Notes: generated from the letters alone by a model not told the origin. Numbered from the stretch's first letter, positions 1 through 9,016 are shown. The stretch is 64,000 nucleotides of DNA from Mesorhizobium sp. M2E.F.Ca.ET.219.01.1.1 (GCF_004016445.2 NZ_SADT02000002.1:1116001-1180000); one strand, 5' to 3'. Numbers and translations: made by a program.

Positions 1-123
1 CTAATGGCCGATGGCAGCCTGAGCCGGAGCTGGGATGCGGCGCAACTGGCAGAGGCAGGCGGGGCGCCAGGCGCGTTCGAGGCAAGCGTCATGCAAGCGC
101 TGCGCATGCACGCCGCTGCCTGA
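1..123 (+). CDS. C-terminal fragment of an unidentified protein
   Basis: An open frame enters from the left edge and ends at a TGA at 121-123, giving about 40 residues that end in MHAAA. It is rich in Ala and Gly, as is usual here, and no motif is recognisable in so short a piece. The stop lies just before a palindromic intergenic repeat, which fits the 3' end of a gene. The family cannot be told. Confidence 0.5.
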   Translation, partial: LMADGSLSRSWDAAQLAEAGGAPGAFEASVMQALRMHAAA

Positions 124-178
124 TCAAGAGCAATTCCAGGAAAAGTGTGAGGGGTTTTCCGCCCTGGAATTCTGGCCA
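124..178. repeat. Dispersed palindromic repeat, AATTCCAGG type
   Basis: An imperfect palindrome has AATTCCAGGAAAAG on one arm and a GGTTTTCC..CTGGAATT arm on the other. Related copies lie at about 43665-43725 and 41546-41595, always between genes. It resembles the small intergenic mosaic elements known from rhizobia. Here it could also act as a transcript-end hairpin between the convergent flanking genes. Confidence 0.7.
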
Positions 179-189
179 AAAACAAAGCT

Positions 190-687
190 CTAAGCCCTCG
201 GCAGCATGCGGCGCATGATCAGCGAGGCGTGGCCGCCGACGCCATGCGCTGCTTCGCGGCGTTCGACCACCTCGAAGCCGTGCTTGCGGTAGAAGGCGAT
301 CGCGCGGTCGTTGCCTTCGATCACCTCCAGCGCGATCGAGGGGATGCCGGCATGGGCGGCAAGCACGGCATGTAGAAGGTCGACCGCGAGGCCGCTGCCG
401 AACGCCTGCGGCTCGATATGCAGCCGCTCCAGCGTGACGTCGCCCTTCCCATCCATCGCCGCCATCGCATAGCCGGCGATCGAGCCGTCGGCGCGCTCGG
501 CGACGAAGGACATCTTGTCCTCGTCCTCCAGTTCTTGCGCGAGCGCGTCCGGCGCATGCCTCTGGTCGGAGAGCCGGGCCACGGTCTCGTCGCCCATGAT
601 CGGCGCGTAGGTCCGCCGCCAGGATTGGCCGAGTAGCCGCGACACGTCGGCAAGATCGTTCCTCGTCATCGCCCGGATGCTGGTCAT
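190..687 (-). CDS. GNAT family N-acetyltransferase
   Basis: The 165-residue product is a complete GNAT acyltransferase that would move an acetyl group from acetyl-CoA to an amine. The acetyl-CoA binding part is seen in the LHIEPQAFGSGLAVDLL stretch (the usual R/Q-x-x-G-x-G/A loop is degenerate) and in the late N-D-R-A-I-A-F-Y-R-K-H-G-F segment typical of motif B. The ATG at 687 is preferred over an upstream one because an AAGGA ribosome site lies about 8 bases before it. The substrate is unknown. It stands alone, convergent to the partial gene at the left edge. Confidence 0.85.
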   Translation of the reverse strand: MTSIRAMTRNDLADVSRLLGQSWRRTYAPIMGDETVARLSDQRHAPDALAQELEDEDKMSFVAERADGSIAGYAMAAMDGKGDVTLERLHIEPQAFGSGLAVDLLHAVLAAHAGIPSIALEVIEGNDRAIAFYRKHGFEVVERREAAHGVGGHASLIMRRMLPRA

Positions 688-968
688 GGTCGTTGTCCTT
701 GTTTCGATCCGAAGATAGGGCGAAGCGCGGTGCGGGGCCAATCCCCGTGCGCGGAAGGCGCGGATCCTGTCGGTGCTCTTTCGGGGCGTTCAAGCGGATA
801 TCATGGGCGGCTGAAACGATCCTGCATACCCGGTAGCCCGCTGCCGAACCGATAGGGGCGGCAGCGGGCCAAAAGCGACGCTGTCCCGCCGAGCAGGAGA
901 CACTGCTCAATCGTGAAACTAAACGGGCTTCGCCGCGACGCGCGACTTACGGATTCGTAAGCTTACGG

Positions 969-2249
969 TCATGCTCCCAGGCGCGGCCCGGCGTGTAATT
1001 CCTGCGCCGCCTTGTCGGTGTGGTCGAAAGCAGCTCCTGTTACGCCAAGTGCGGCGCCGCTCGGATTTCCCGCCTCCCGGAACCGGCGGGCGAAGATCAT
1101 CAGGCGCCGCGCGGTGTTGTTGCGCAGGCGGCGCAGGCGCCATTCCAGTCCCGTCTCGGTGGTGATGCGCCTGGCATAGATGCTGGCGCGCATGGCTCTT
1201 TCATCGGCGGCGACCTTGACCGGATCGTCGTAGAAAGCGGTGATCTTATCAGCCGCCATGCCGGGCGTTTCGAGCCAGGCAGGGATATGCGTCGTGGCGA
1301 GGCAGTCGACATCGGTGAGCACCCGGTGGATGCCGTCGCCCTGCGCCGGACAGGTCGTGGCGAACGCATCGCCGATGAAGACGACACCATCGCGGCGATG
1401 GCCCTGTGTCGTCGTCAGGCTGACCTGCCGCACCTCGACCTCGCTGGCGACGGCGAAGTTGCCGCATCGCTGGGCAATCTCCGGCATCAGGTCCAGCAGC
1501 ATCTGTTGCGGGTTCTCGCGGAACGCCCGCACCCACGGATCGGCGACGGTCCGGTAGACGAACATGTTGGCCCGCAGCCGCTCGCCGATCCGGAAGATGG
1601 TAAGAAAGGCAATGCGATCGGCGATCCGCCTTCCGTAGAAGGTGAGGGATTGCAGGCCGAATTCCTGCGGGCTGATCGCCAGATCGAAGCCCATCGTCAG
1701 CGAATGCGCCTTCGATTCCTCGATGCGCTCGACGCCGATGGCGCGCCGCACCGCCTCGCTGTAGCCGGTGGCCACCACCAGCAGCCGGGCATCGATGACC
1801 GAGCCGTCGGTGAGCATCAGGCGCTGCCGGTCCGGTCCGGTCGACACCTCGGCGACCTTGCCCACCGTCAGCGGCACTTCCGGAGGCAGCGCCGCTCGCA
1901 TGCCGTTGACCAGCGGCGCGTAGGAAAAGGCGTATTCGAAGGTCTGCTTGCGCTCGAACAACTGGCCGAAGCGGAAGACATGGAGATCGGTCATCGGCGT
2001 GGAGATCGACCTGAAGGCCGAGCCCAGGCCGAGCTTTTCGAACAGCCCCATCTGTTCCGCGCGGGTTTTCTCGGCCCGGAATTCGTCATGGTGGACACGA
2101 TGCGGATCGATCAGCGCCACCTTGCGGCCTGCTTTGGCGAGCGTTGTCGCCAGAACGGTTCCGGCCAGCCCGGCGCCGACGATCGCCACTTCCACCTCGG
2201 TCCGGCCGGGCGGGGCTGCGGGCGTTTCGCGATTCTCGGTGGTGCTCAT
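969..2249 (-). CDS. FAD-dependent oxidoreductase (UbiH/PHBH-like monooxygenase)
   Basis: This 426-residue flavoprotein has an N-terminal Rossmann FAD fold with GAGLAGTVLATTLAKAG near residues 26-42, and the second FAD motif VVFIGDAFATTCPAQGDG near residues 285-302. Both are hallmarks of the class A monooxygenase/geranylgeranyl reductase group. It probably oxidises or reduces a lipid or sugar-lipid substrate; which one is unknown. Its ATG overlaps the end of the upstream gene by four bases (ATGA), so the two are translationally coupled and probably serve one pathway at the edge of the exopolysaccharide locus. Confidence 0.85.
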   Translation of the reverse strand: MSTTENRETPAAPPGRTEVEVAIVGAGLAGTVLATTLAKAGRKVALIDPHRVHHDEFRAEKTRAEQMGLFEKLGLGSAFRSISTPMTDLHVFRFGQLFERKQTFEYAFSYAPLVNGMRAALPPEVPLTVGKVAEVSTGPDRQRLMLTDGSVIDARLLVVATGYSEAVRRAIGVERIEESKAHSLTMGFDLAISPQEFGLQSLTFYGRRIADRIAFLTIFRIGERLRANMFVYRTVADPWVRAFRENPQQMLLDLMPEIAQRCGNFAVASEVEVRQVSLTTTQGHRRDGVVFIGDAFATTCPAQGDGIHRVLTDVDCLATTHIPAWLETPGMAADKITAFYDDPVKVAADERAMRASIYARRITTETGLEWRLRRLRNNTARRLMIFARRFREAGNPSGAALGVTGAAFDHTDKAAQELHAGPRLGA

Positions 2250-3778
2250 TGCTTGTCTCCACGGCCCGTGGGCATGCTCTTCCGCCGCTGGGTCTGCTTC
2301 CAGCGCGGTGCCATTGCCGAACCATCTATGAATTCCAGTCCGCCCGCTTCGTTGAGCGTATGCAGCTTGCGGCCGGCCCAGCCGGCGCCCGGGTTGAGGA
2401 TCGTCTCGACGACCTGTTCGAAGCCGTTATCGTCGAGCTGTGTGACGCGTGCGATGCCAAGCGCGGCGCCATAGCTCCTGCGGCAGTCCTGCACCGGACG
2501 CAGAAGCTGGCCGCCGCGGCTCACCATGCGGCCCGCCGGCCGCGCCGAGGCGATGTCGATCAGCAGCGGGTTCTTCGGATGCGACGTCCACGGCCCGCGG
2601 AAATCCGTCGCCGACCACAGATGCAGCTGATCCGAGAAGGCGCCGCCGCCGTCACGCACCGTGGCGAACATCCACCAGCGTCCGCCATGCTCGACAAGCG
2701 TGGCGTCGCTGGCGACGACGTCGGAGACCAGCGTCGCCTCCTTCACCCAGCCGCCCGGGAAGGCGGTGGCGCGGTAGAGGTCGACGCTGCGGTTGGCGCC
2801 GCTTTCCGGCACCATCCACATCTGGCCGTCGCGCTCGAACACGAAGGGGTAGGAGAGGTGGTAGGGCAGTTCCAGCACCGGCTTAGGGGTGCCTGCCGGT
2901 CCGTTCGGCCCGAAAGCCACCGCCGACAGGATCGCCTTGCCGGCGCTATGGATATAATCCTCGACGAACAGCGTCACCTGGCCGCCGTAAAGCACCGGGA
3001 ACGGATCGGCGTAGAAGCGGCTGCCGTCGTCGGGCAAGTCCCGCCAGCCCGATTGCGGATGGGCGCGCAGATCGTAAAGGTCCTTGCCTTGGGTCTCGCG
3101 CCAGCCGACCCGCCAGTGCGGGGCATTGTAGCACAGATGATAGATCTGCTGGACGATGCGCCGCACTGTCGCCTTGGCGGCCCGCACGCCGAGCTTCGTG
3201 GCCGATGGCATGGGCGGTGGCGACGCGCCGGATGGCGGTTCGGGCAGCACAGGCAGGTGCGAGCGCGCGGCGCCGGCCACCGCCGCCACGATCAGGCTGG
3301 CCGTGCGCGCCAGCATGTCCTGGAAGGACGCCAGCGCGACGCCGTGATATTCGGTGCCGAGCCGCCCTTCGGCGAAGGTCACGCCGTTCTGCTCCAGGCG
3401 GGCGAGCGGCGTGCGGCCGGCAAGGATGAGCGCCAGCAGCGCTTCCTCGCCGCAGACGCCGTCATAGGCGAGCCGCCAGACCTGTCCGCCTTGCGGCTCG
3501 ACATCGCCGACAAGGTCGATGGTGAGGTCGGCTGGCTGGGACGCCCTCGCATGGCCGGCAAGGGCCGAAATTGGCACACGCCTGGCCGTCCCATTGGCGG
3601 GCAGGCGGTGGACGAGCGTTTCAAGCTGGAACAGCGCCTCTGCCGCGCGCGGCACACCGCCCGCCGCCGGGCGAGCGTCGACGCAAAGCTCGACGCCGGG
3701 CAGCAGCGACAGCCGTTCGGCCAGCGCGACATGGAAAGCGCGCACGCGATCGCCGTTGAGGCGCAGGCTCAGGCGCAT
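2246..3778 (-). CDS. GINT1-like / GH43-like beta-propeller glycosyl protein
   Basis: The 510-residue product has a C-terminal half that reads like the five-bladed GH43-like propeller of the glucosamine inositolphosphorylceramide transferase N-terminal family: a SRFYADPFPVLYGGQVTLFV stretch near residue 245, then repeated strands with W-M-V-P-E-S and W-W-M-F-A. The first 200 residues are less typical and may be formyltransferase-like. In bacteria such proteins sit in surface-polysaccharide loci and are often named formyl transferase; their reaction is not settled. It is transcribed with the FAD oxidoreductase (4-base overlap) and diverges from the co-polymerase gene. Function is inferred from context. 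Confidence 0.65.
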   Translation of the reverse strand: MRLSLRLNGDRVRAFHVALAERLSLLPGVELCVDARPAAGGVPRAAEALFQLETLVHRLPANGTARRVPISALAGHARASQPADLTIDLVGDVEPQGGQVWRLAYDGVCGEEALLALILAGRTPLARLEQNGVTFAEGRLGTEYHGVALASFQDMLARTASLIVAAVAGAARSHLPVLPEPPSGASPPPMPSATKLGVRAAKATVRRIVQQIYHLCYNAPHWRVGWRETQGKDLYDLRAHPQSGWRDLPDDGSRFYADPFPVLYGGQVTLFVEDYIHSAGKAILSAVAFGPNGPAGTPKPVLELPYHLSYPFVFERDGQMWMVPESGANRSVDLYRATAFPGGWVKEATLVSDVVASDATLVEHGGRWWMFATVRDGGGAFSDQLHLWSATDFRGPWTSHPKNPLLIDIASARPAGRMVSRGGQLLRPVQDCRRSYGAALGIARVTQLDDNGFEQVVETILNPGAGWAGRKLHTLNEAGGLEFIDGSAMAPRWKQTQRRKSMPTGRGDKQ

Positions 3779-4042
3779 GGACAGTCCCCGGGCGACTCGC
3801 CTCCGGAACTGGCAGGCAGGCCCGCCGGGTCTAGTTCCCGCCGCATGCGCACGATGTCTCCAATTTCAGCTGCACCTAATTTCTACTGTGTTGGTGCAAA
3901 CTTCGTGCCAGGACAGCCTCAATTTATGAACATAATTAACAGTGTTTTAATCGTTGCCGGGAATAGCTAGGCCAACGCCGCATTTCTCGTCTTGCCGGCC
4001 GATGGAGCGTTGTCGGAGCGACCTTTGCAACCACCCCTGCTC
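3779..4042. promoter_or_regulatory. Divergent promoter region of the exopolysaccharide locus
   Basis: This 260-base gap separates the minus-strand pair from the co-polymerase gene. It is clearly AT-richer than the surroundings around 3870-3960 (runs such as CATAATTAACAGTG), as expected of promoters. A stretch AACTTCGTGCCAGG at about 3899-3912 recurs nearly unchanged in the other divergent gap of the locus (about 12280-12294). No defined operator could be established. Confidence 0.4.
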
Positions 4043-6133
4043 ATGGTGCCTCAGCAGAACGCTTCGGAGGCGGTTGCGCCGGCGCCAGCCTATTACGCGC
4101 CCGCATTGGCGCCAGCGGCTGCCACGGTCGAGCTTGGTGATCTCGGCCGCATCCTGCTGCGGCGCCGCTTCCTGATCCTTGCCGTCACCGCGCTCCTCAC
4201 CGCATTGACGCTCGTCTACACCATGCTGACCCCGGCGCTCTACTCCTCGACGGCGCAGATCATCGTCGATCCCGAGGACCTCCAGGTCGTCACCAACGAC
4301 GTCAATCCGAGCCGCATCTCGCCCGACGGCGGCATCACCCAGGTCGAGAGCCAGGTCAGCGTCGCGCAGTCGAACGGCGTCCTGCTGCGCGCGATCAAGG
4401 CGACCAACCTCACCGAGGATCCGGATTTCAACGGGCAGGGCGTTCTCGGCCGCTGGCTGGGCATGCTCTTCGGCGACAGTGACAGCGACAGGACGGCGAC
4501 CACGCTGGATTCGCTGCGTCGCGTGCTCGCGGTGAAGCGCGACGACAAGGTTCTGGTGCTCAACATCATCATCACCGCCAAGAGCGCGCAGAAGGCGTCG
4601 GACCTCGCCAACGCCATCGCCACCGCCTACCTTGCCGACCAGGCCGACGCTCGCAGGGACAAGGCGGCCAAAGCCTCCGAGGCGATCACCGCGCGGCTCG
4701 ACGAACAGCGCAAGCGCGTCGAGCAGGCGGAGAACGCCGTCGAGGCCTACCGCTCGCAGCACAACATGGTGATGGCCCAGGGCAATCTGGTGAGCGACCA
4801 GGAACTGACCGGGCTCAATGCCGAGCTGACCGCCGCGCAGGCGCGGACCCAGCAGCTGAAGGCGCAGGTCGATCAGTTGCGCAGGCAGGGAGGCGCGCCG
4901 GACGCGACCTCGGAAGCCACGCGCTCCTCGACAATTTCGAGCCTCAGGGCGCAGGAAGCGGCGCTGGTCGACCAGATCGCCCAGCTCGGCACCGGGCTCG
5001 GACCGCGCCACCCCTCGATGATCGCCGCCCAGCAGCAGCTGCGCGACCTGCGCGCGCTGATCCAGCGCGAGCTCGGCCGCATCGTTACCGCCGCGGAGAC
5101 CGACTATGAGCGGTCCCTGGCCAACCAGCAGGCGCTGCAGGCCAAGGTGCAGGCGCTCAAGTCGAAATCGCTCGATACCGACCAGGCTTCGGTGCGCCTG
5201 CGCGAATTGCAGCGCGACCTCGACGCCGTGCGCACCGTCTATGCCAACTACCTGCAGCGCGCCCAGGAAACGCGCGAGCAGACCAATGTCGACAGCACCA
5301 ACGCCCGCATCATCTCGCAGGCCATGCCGGCGCTGAAGAAGAGCTGGCCGCCGAAGGGGCTGCTTGTGTTCGGCGCCGTCTTCGGAGGGCTGGCGCTGGG
5401 CATCGGCATGGCGCTGATCGCCGAATATCTTTCGCCGACCGTGCTTTCCGCCAACCAGATGCAGTCGGCCATCGAGGCGCCGGTGCTGGGCGTGCTGCCG
5501 GGCAGGGGACGCCGCCGCTTCGGCCGTGCGGGCGGCGTGGCGCAAAAGACCGACGCCGTGGCCGGACTGGCGCTGCAGCGCATCGCCGCCACCACAAGGC
5601 GTCCGCCCGACTGGCCGCTGGTGCCCTCGATACTCGTGGCGTCGCCGCCCGAGGACAAGGCGCAGCGCTCGAGGGTCGCGTGGCAGCTCGCCAACGCGGC
5701 GGCGGCCCGGGGACGACGCGTGCTGTTCATCGACATCAATGCCGGCAAGGGCCAGAAGGACCCGCAGCCCGGCGTGCTCGACGTGCTGCGCGGCGAATAT
5801 CCGCTCGACGCGGTCAGCCGCTATGCGCCCGGCAGTTCCGTCGCGCTCATCGGCCGGGGCCGGCCGGCGGCGGTGTTCCAGGAAGCGCAGGCGCTTTATT
5901 TCGCCCACCGCATGCTGGCCGAGGCCAATCGCAGCTTCGAGCTCGTCGTCGTCGACGGTGGCGCCCTGGCCGACGACCTCAACGTCCTGCCGCTGGTCGC
6001 CATGGCCGACGAGATCCTGCTCGTCGCCAGGCTGAACGCGACGCCGATGCGCGATGTCGCCTCGACCTCGGAAGCGGTCTCCGTCATGGGGCGCCTGCCG
6101 ACCGGCGCCATGCTGGTCGACGAGGCCGCCTGA
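4043..6133 (+). CDS. Wzz/Wzc-like polysaccharide co-polymerase (ExoP/GumC type), degenerate kinase domain
   Basis: The protein controls chain length and export of a polysaccharide at the inner membrane. A first membrane segment lies around residues 43-65, followed by a periplasmic Wzz domain (ALYSSTAQIIVDPEDLQ), long coiled coils rich in Gln/Ala/Glu around residues 210-400, and a second membrane segment (GLLVFGAVFGGLALGIGMAL). The C-terminal part is a BY-kinase fold, but the Walker A loop reads ASPPEDKAQRS instead of GxGKST, Walker A' reads LFIDIN instead of LLIDAD, and there is no tail of tyrosines, so kinase activity is unlikely. The frame is open upstream to a TTG at 3992; the first ATG is at 4043 and no good ribosome site decides between them. 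VpsF follows one base after the stop. Confidence 0.85.
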   Translation: MVPQQNASEAVAPAPAYYAPALAPAAATVELGDLGRILLRRRFLILAVTALLTALTLVYTMLTPALYSSTAQIIVDPEDLQVVTNDVNPSRISPDGGITQVESQVSVAQSNGVLLRAIKATNLTEDPDFNGQGVLGRWLGMLFGDSDSDRTATTLDSLRRVLAVKRDDKVLVLNIIITAKSAQKASDLANAIATAYLADQADARRDKAAKASEAITARLDEQRKRVEQAENAVEAYRSQHNMVMAQGNLVSDQELTGLNAELTAAQARTQQLKAQVDQLRRQGGAPDATSEATRSSTISSLRAQEAALVDQIAQLGTGLGPRHPSMIAAQQQLRDLRALIQRELGRIVTAAETDYERSLANQQALQAKVQALKSKSLDTDQASVRLRELQRDLDAVRTVYANYLQRAQETREQTNVDSTNARIISQAMPALKKSWPPKGLLVFGAVFGGLALGIGMALIAEYLSPTVLSANQMQSAIEAPVLGVLPGRGRRRFGRAGGVAQKTDAVAGLALQRIAATTRRPPDWPLVPSILVASPPEDKAQRSRVAWQLANAAAARGRRVLFIDINAGKGQKDPQPGVLDVLRGEYPLDAVSRYAPGSSVALIGRGRPAAVFQEAQALYFAHRMLAEANRSFELVVVDGGALADDLNVLPLVAMADEILLVARLNATPMRDVASTSEAVSVMGRLPTGAMLVDEAA

Positions 6134-6134
6134 C

Positions 6135-7454
6135 ATGGCCTCGGTCCTGGCTGGTTCCGCCCGGCCTGTCCCGGCTCCGGTCTACGGCATGGCCGGCCGG
6201 CGCGCTGTCCCTGTCGACACGCTGACCCGGCTTGGCATCACCGTGGCGGTGCTTCTCCTGTTTGCCGTATCCGGCGGCATGCTTTGGCTGCTCGGCTACA
6301 ATTACGAGGGCCTGCAAGGCAGCGCCCTGACCAAGATCCATCCCTCCACCTATCTGGTGGTCCTGGTGTTTGCCTGGCGGTCCTGCACCTTCGGCAATCC
6401 CGTCGGCTATGTCGTCAATGTCACCAACCGGCGTCCGGCCACCGCGCTTTTGGCGGTGATCGCGGTGGTGCTTCTCCTCGTCGTCATCGTCAGGCAACGT
6501 CCCGGCATGGCCGGCATGATCGACACCTTCGTGGCGCCGGCGCTGTTCGTCCTGGTGCTGAGCGAGGATGACGAAAAGACTTTTGCCCGGCTGCAACTCG
6601 TCATCCATGCCGTGATGACGGCGAACGCGCTGCTTGCGCTGTTCGAGTTCGGCGCCAAGCATCTGGTATTCCCCTACAGGTTCGACGGCGCGGTGTTCGT
6701 CAACGACCCGCGCTCGACGGCGCTGCAGGGGCACCCTCTGTCCAATGCCACGGTCACCTTGATCTATGTGCTGTCGCTGCTGTCCGGCGCGCGTTCCCTG
6801 TCGACGCCGCTGCGGCTGGCGTTGGTCGGCCTCCAGTTCTGCGCGCTGGTTGCCTTCGGCGGCCGCTCGGCGATGGTGCTGACGGTCCTGCTCGGCAGCG
6901 TCTATATGCTGACCCGCGGCGTCGCCCAGCTCAGGACCGGGCGAGTGAACCTTCTGGCCGCGGCGCTCGTGATCATGCTTGCCGCGCTGCTGCCGTTGGC
7001 GATCATGCTCGCCGGTTACTACGGCTTCTTCGACGCGCTGCTCGAGCGCTTCGTCTCCGACAATGGCAGCGCCAACGCGCGCGTCCAGATGTTCGACCTG
7101 TTCAGCCGGCTGGAGCTGCGCGACATCATCGTCGGCCCCGACATCGACCTTTTGGAGAGCACCCGCCGTATCAGCGGCCTCGAACAGGGCATCGAGAACC
7201 CGATCATCCGCATGACGCTCTATCAGGGCGCCTTCTTCACGCTTTTGATGTTCTTCGGCGTCGCGCTGTTCATGCACGAGGTTGCCCGCCGCTGCCATCC
7301 CGGCATCTGGCTGCCGATGCTGGGTTGGCTTCTCATCATCAACACCTCGGAAAGCCTTGCGTCCAAGACAACGCTGATGACCAAATTCGTGGTGATTGCC
7401 CTGGCGCTGTACAGGCCGGTTGGGCCCATTGCGCGTCAAAGGACGCAGGCGTAG
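6135..7454 (+). CDS. VpsF-type polysaccharide polymerase (Wzy/O-antigen ligase-like membrane protein)
   Basis: This 439-residue membrane protein has about ten hydrophobic segments, for example VAVLLLFAVSGGMLWLLGY near residue 38 and a long pair near residues 280-305. Between late segments is an extracytoplasmic loop with R-F-V-S-D-N-G-S-A-N-A-R, as in Wzy-like polymerases. Length and neighbourhood match the VpsF family found beside Wzc-like proteins. It probably joins repeat units in the periplasm. The ATG lies one base after the stop of the co-polymerase gene, so the two form an operon. A dispersed inverted repeat follows directly and may end the transcript. Confidence 0.8.
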   Translation: MASVLAGSARPVPAPVYGMAGRRAVPVDTLTRLGITVAVLLLFAVSGGMLWLLGYNYEGLQGSALTKIHPSTYLVVLVFAWRSCTFGNPVGYVVNVTNRRPATALLAVIAVVLLLVVIVRQRPGMAGMIDTFVAPALFVLVLSEDDEKTFARLQLVIHAVMTANALLALFEFGAKHLVFPYRFDGAVFVNDPRSTALQGHPLSNATVTLIYVLSLLSGARSLSTPLRLALVGLQFCALVAFGGRSAMVLTVLLGSVYMLTRGVAQLRTGRVNLLAAALVIMLAALLPLAIMLAGYYGFFDALLERFVSDNGSANARVQMFDLFSRLELRDIIVGPDIDLLESTRRISGLEQGIENPIIRMTLYQGAFFTLLMFFGVALFMHEVARRCHPGIWLPMLGWLLIINTSESLASKTTLMTKFVVIALALYRPVGPIARQRTQA

Positions 7455-7465
7455 CCGCTCTACGG

Positions 7466-7624
7466 CGCCCCCCTCTGTCCTGCCGGACATCTCCCCCACA
7501 GGTGGGGAGATCAGCCGTCACGCTGGCTTTCGCCAACCACCGACGTTGCAAGCGAGGCGCGTTCGCGGAAGCTGCCAATCTCCCCCCAAGTGGGGGAGAT
7601 GTCCGGCAGGACAGAGGGGGGCGC
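7466..7624. repeat. Dispersed inverted repeat, TCTCCCCC family (copy 1)
   Basis: Two copies of a roughly 45-base unit (CCCCCCTCTGTCCTGCCGG then ACATCTCCCCCACA) face each other across about 65 bases. The same arrangement recurs at 16684-16840, 22228-22408, 24549-24732 and, rearranged, 47226-47568. Transcripts would fold into a long hairpin. It sits between the convergent vpsF-type and MFS genes. Confidence 0.85.
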
Positions 7625-7645
7625 GAAGGAACTCGGCGAATCTAG

Positions 7646-8845
7646 TTACGCACCCACAGCCACCCCGCTCGCCTCACGCCTCCGCGTCCCAAGCAACACC
7701 AGCGGCACCGCGACCAGGTTGATCGCGATCACCGACAGCCAAGTGGCGCCGGGCCATTCTCTTCGCGTGGCGAAGTACAGGGTCGAGAACGCAAGCGGCG
7801 CGACGATGGTGGCGAGGCTCACCGCCGAGGCCAGCACGCCCTGCAGCTGGCCCTGGCGCGCCGCGTCGACCTGCCGTGTCGCCAGCGCCTGGAAGGCCGG
7901 CGTGCCGATGCCGGAGAGCGCGAAGACCGGCATGATGGCGAACACCATCCAGCCCTGGCTGGCGAAAGCCATGACGGCGAGCGCGACACATGCGCAGGCG
8001 ATGCCGGCGACGAAGGCCTTGCGCTCGCCGAGCAGCCGGGCAGCCGGGCCGGGCAGGAAGGCCTGTGCCAGCGTCTGGCAAAGTCCGAACGCACCGAGCG
8101 AAAGCCCGATCCAGAGACCGTTCCACCCGAATGTGTCGAAGCCCCAGAGCGCCCAGCAGGTGCCGTAGGCCTCGCCGGCGCCGGAGAGGATGAAATAGAC
8201 GAGGACGATGGGAAGCAGCCCTTTCATCGAAAACACCCAGCCGAGCGGCTTCAGCGGATTGAGCGCGGCGAGGTCGATCTTCCCGCGGGCCGGCGGGCGC
8301 GACTCCGGCAGGACGAAGACGGCCAGGAGCAAGTTCGCGGCGTTGAGCAGGGCGGCGGCGATGAAGGGCAGCCGGATCCAGTGGTCGCCAAGCACGCCGC
8401 CCAGCACCGGACCGATGATGAAGCCGATGCCGAACATGGCGCTGAACAGGCCGAAGCGGCCGGCGCGCTTATCCTGCGGCGTGATGTCGGTGATGTAGGC
8501 CGTCGCCACGGAAATGTTGGCGCTGGTGAGCCCTGCGATGGCGCGGCCGATCAACAGCATCCAGAGCTGCGGCGCGAAGGCCATGATGAGGTAGTTGATC
8601 GCGGCGCTCGCCAGCGAAATCAGCAGCACCGGACGGCGGCCCAGATTGTCGCTCAGGGCGCCGAGCACCGGCGCGAAGAGGAATTGCATGGCCGCGTAGA
8701 GCGCCGTCATGACGCCGATATAGGCGACGATGTCGGGGCTGTGCGTCACCTCCTCGAGCAGGCGCGGCAGGATCGGGAAGACCAGGCCGATGCCGACGGC
8801 GTCGAGGCAGATGGCGGCAAAGATGACGATGAGAGGTTTGTTCAT
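7646..8845 (-). CDS. TetA-like MFS drug exporter (TCR/Tet family)
   Basis: This 399-residue, 12-segment transporter follows the class A/B tetracycline efflux pattern closely. It begins with PLIVIFAAICLDAVGIGLVF, has the MFS motif A loop GALSDNLGRRPVLL around residue 62, the drug:H+ antiporter motif GPVLGGVLG near residue 145, and the late R-Q-V-D-A-A-R-Q-G-Q-L-Q-G stretch. It should expel a drug in exchange for protons; the drug is not known and resistance cannot be assumed. It diverges from a TetR regulator across a gap with palindromic operators, the classic arrangement of tetA/tetR modules. Confidence 0.9.
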   Translation of the reverse strand: MNKPLIVIFAAICLDAVGIGLVFPILPRLLEEVTHSPDIVAYIGVMTALYAAMQFLFAPVLGALSDNLGRRPVLLISLASAAINYLIMAFAPQLWMLLIGRAIAGLTSANISVATAYITDITPQDKRAGRFGLFSAMFGIGFIIGPVLGGVLGDHWIRLPFIAAALLNAANLLLAVFVLPESRPPARGKIDLAALNPLKPLGWVFSMKGLLPIVLVYFILSGAGEAYGTCWALWGFDTFGWNGLWIGLSLGAFGLCQTLAQAFLPGPAARLLGERKAFVAGIACACVALAVMAFASQGWMVFAIMPVFALSGIGTPAFQALATRQVDAARQGQLQGVLASAVSLATIVAPLAFSTLYFATRREWPGATWLSVIAINLVAVPLVLLGTRRREASGVAVGA

Positions 8846-8910
8846 GGGGTGAGCTCCGGGAGCAAAGGTCTGTTCGCCGGGGCGGATCGCATCGCGCCGG
8901 GCGTCAAACC

Positions 8911-8995
8911 ATATATGTACTGAGTTTTAATATGGACTGAGTACATATATCGCGCGCTGGCGACGCGGAGTCAATACGAATATGTACTGAGTACA
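8911..8995. promoter_or_regulatory. TetR operators between the exporter and its regulator
   Basis: The gap holds a perfect 13-base palindrome TGTACTGAGTACA at 8983-8995. Its two halves are repeated as TGTACTGAGT at 8915-8924 and ACTGAGTACA at 8936-8945, which together form an inverted repeat with ATATATGTACT and AGTACATATAT arms (8911-8921 and 8940-8950). Two operators, one near each gene, are what a divergent TetR-controlled pair needs. Confidence 0.85.
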
Positions 8996-9016
8996 GAAAT
9001 CATGCTAGGAGAAGCC

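Noticed and set aside
1020..2474. 484-residue plus-strand frame
   Set aside because: It lies opposite the FAD oxidoreductase, whose motifs are clear. Its His/Arg/Gly-rich text has no fold or start signal; it is a GC-driven shadow.
3947..6136. 729-residue minus-strand frame opposite the co-polymerase
   Set aside because: Composition is Arg/Gln/His-rich shadow text. The plus strand has Wzz and membrane segments.
7466..7624. Repeat arrays as CRISPR
   Set aside because: Units are in inverted pairs, not regularly spaced direct repeats, and no cas genes are near.
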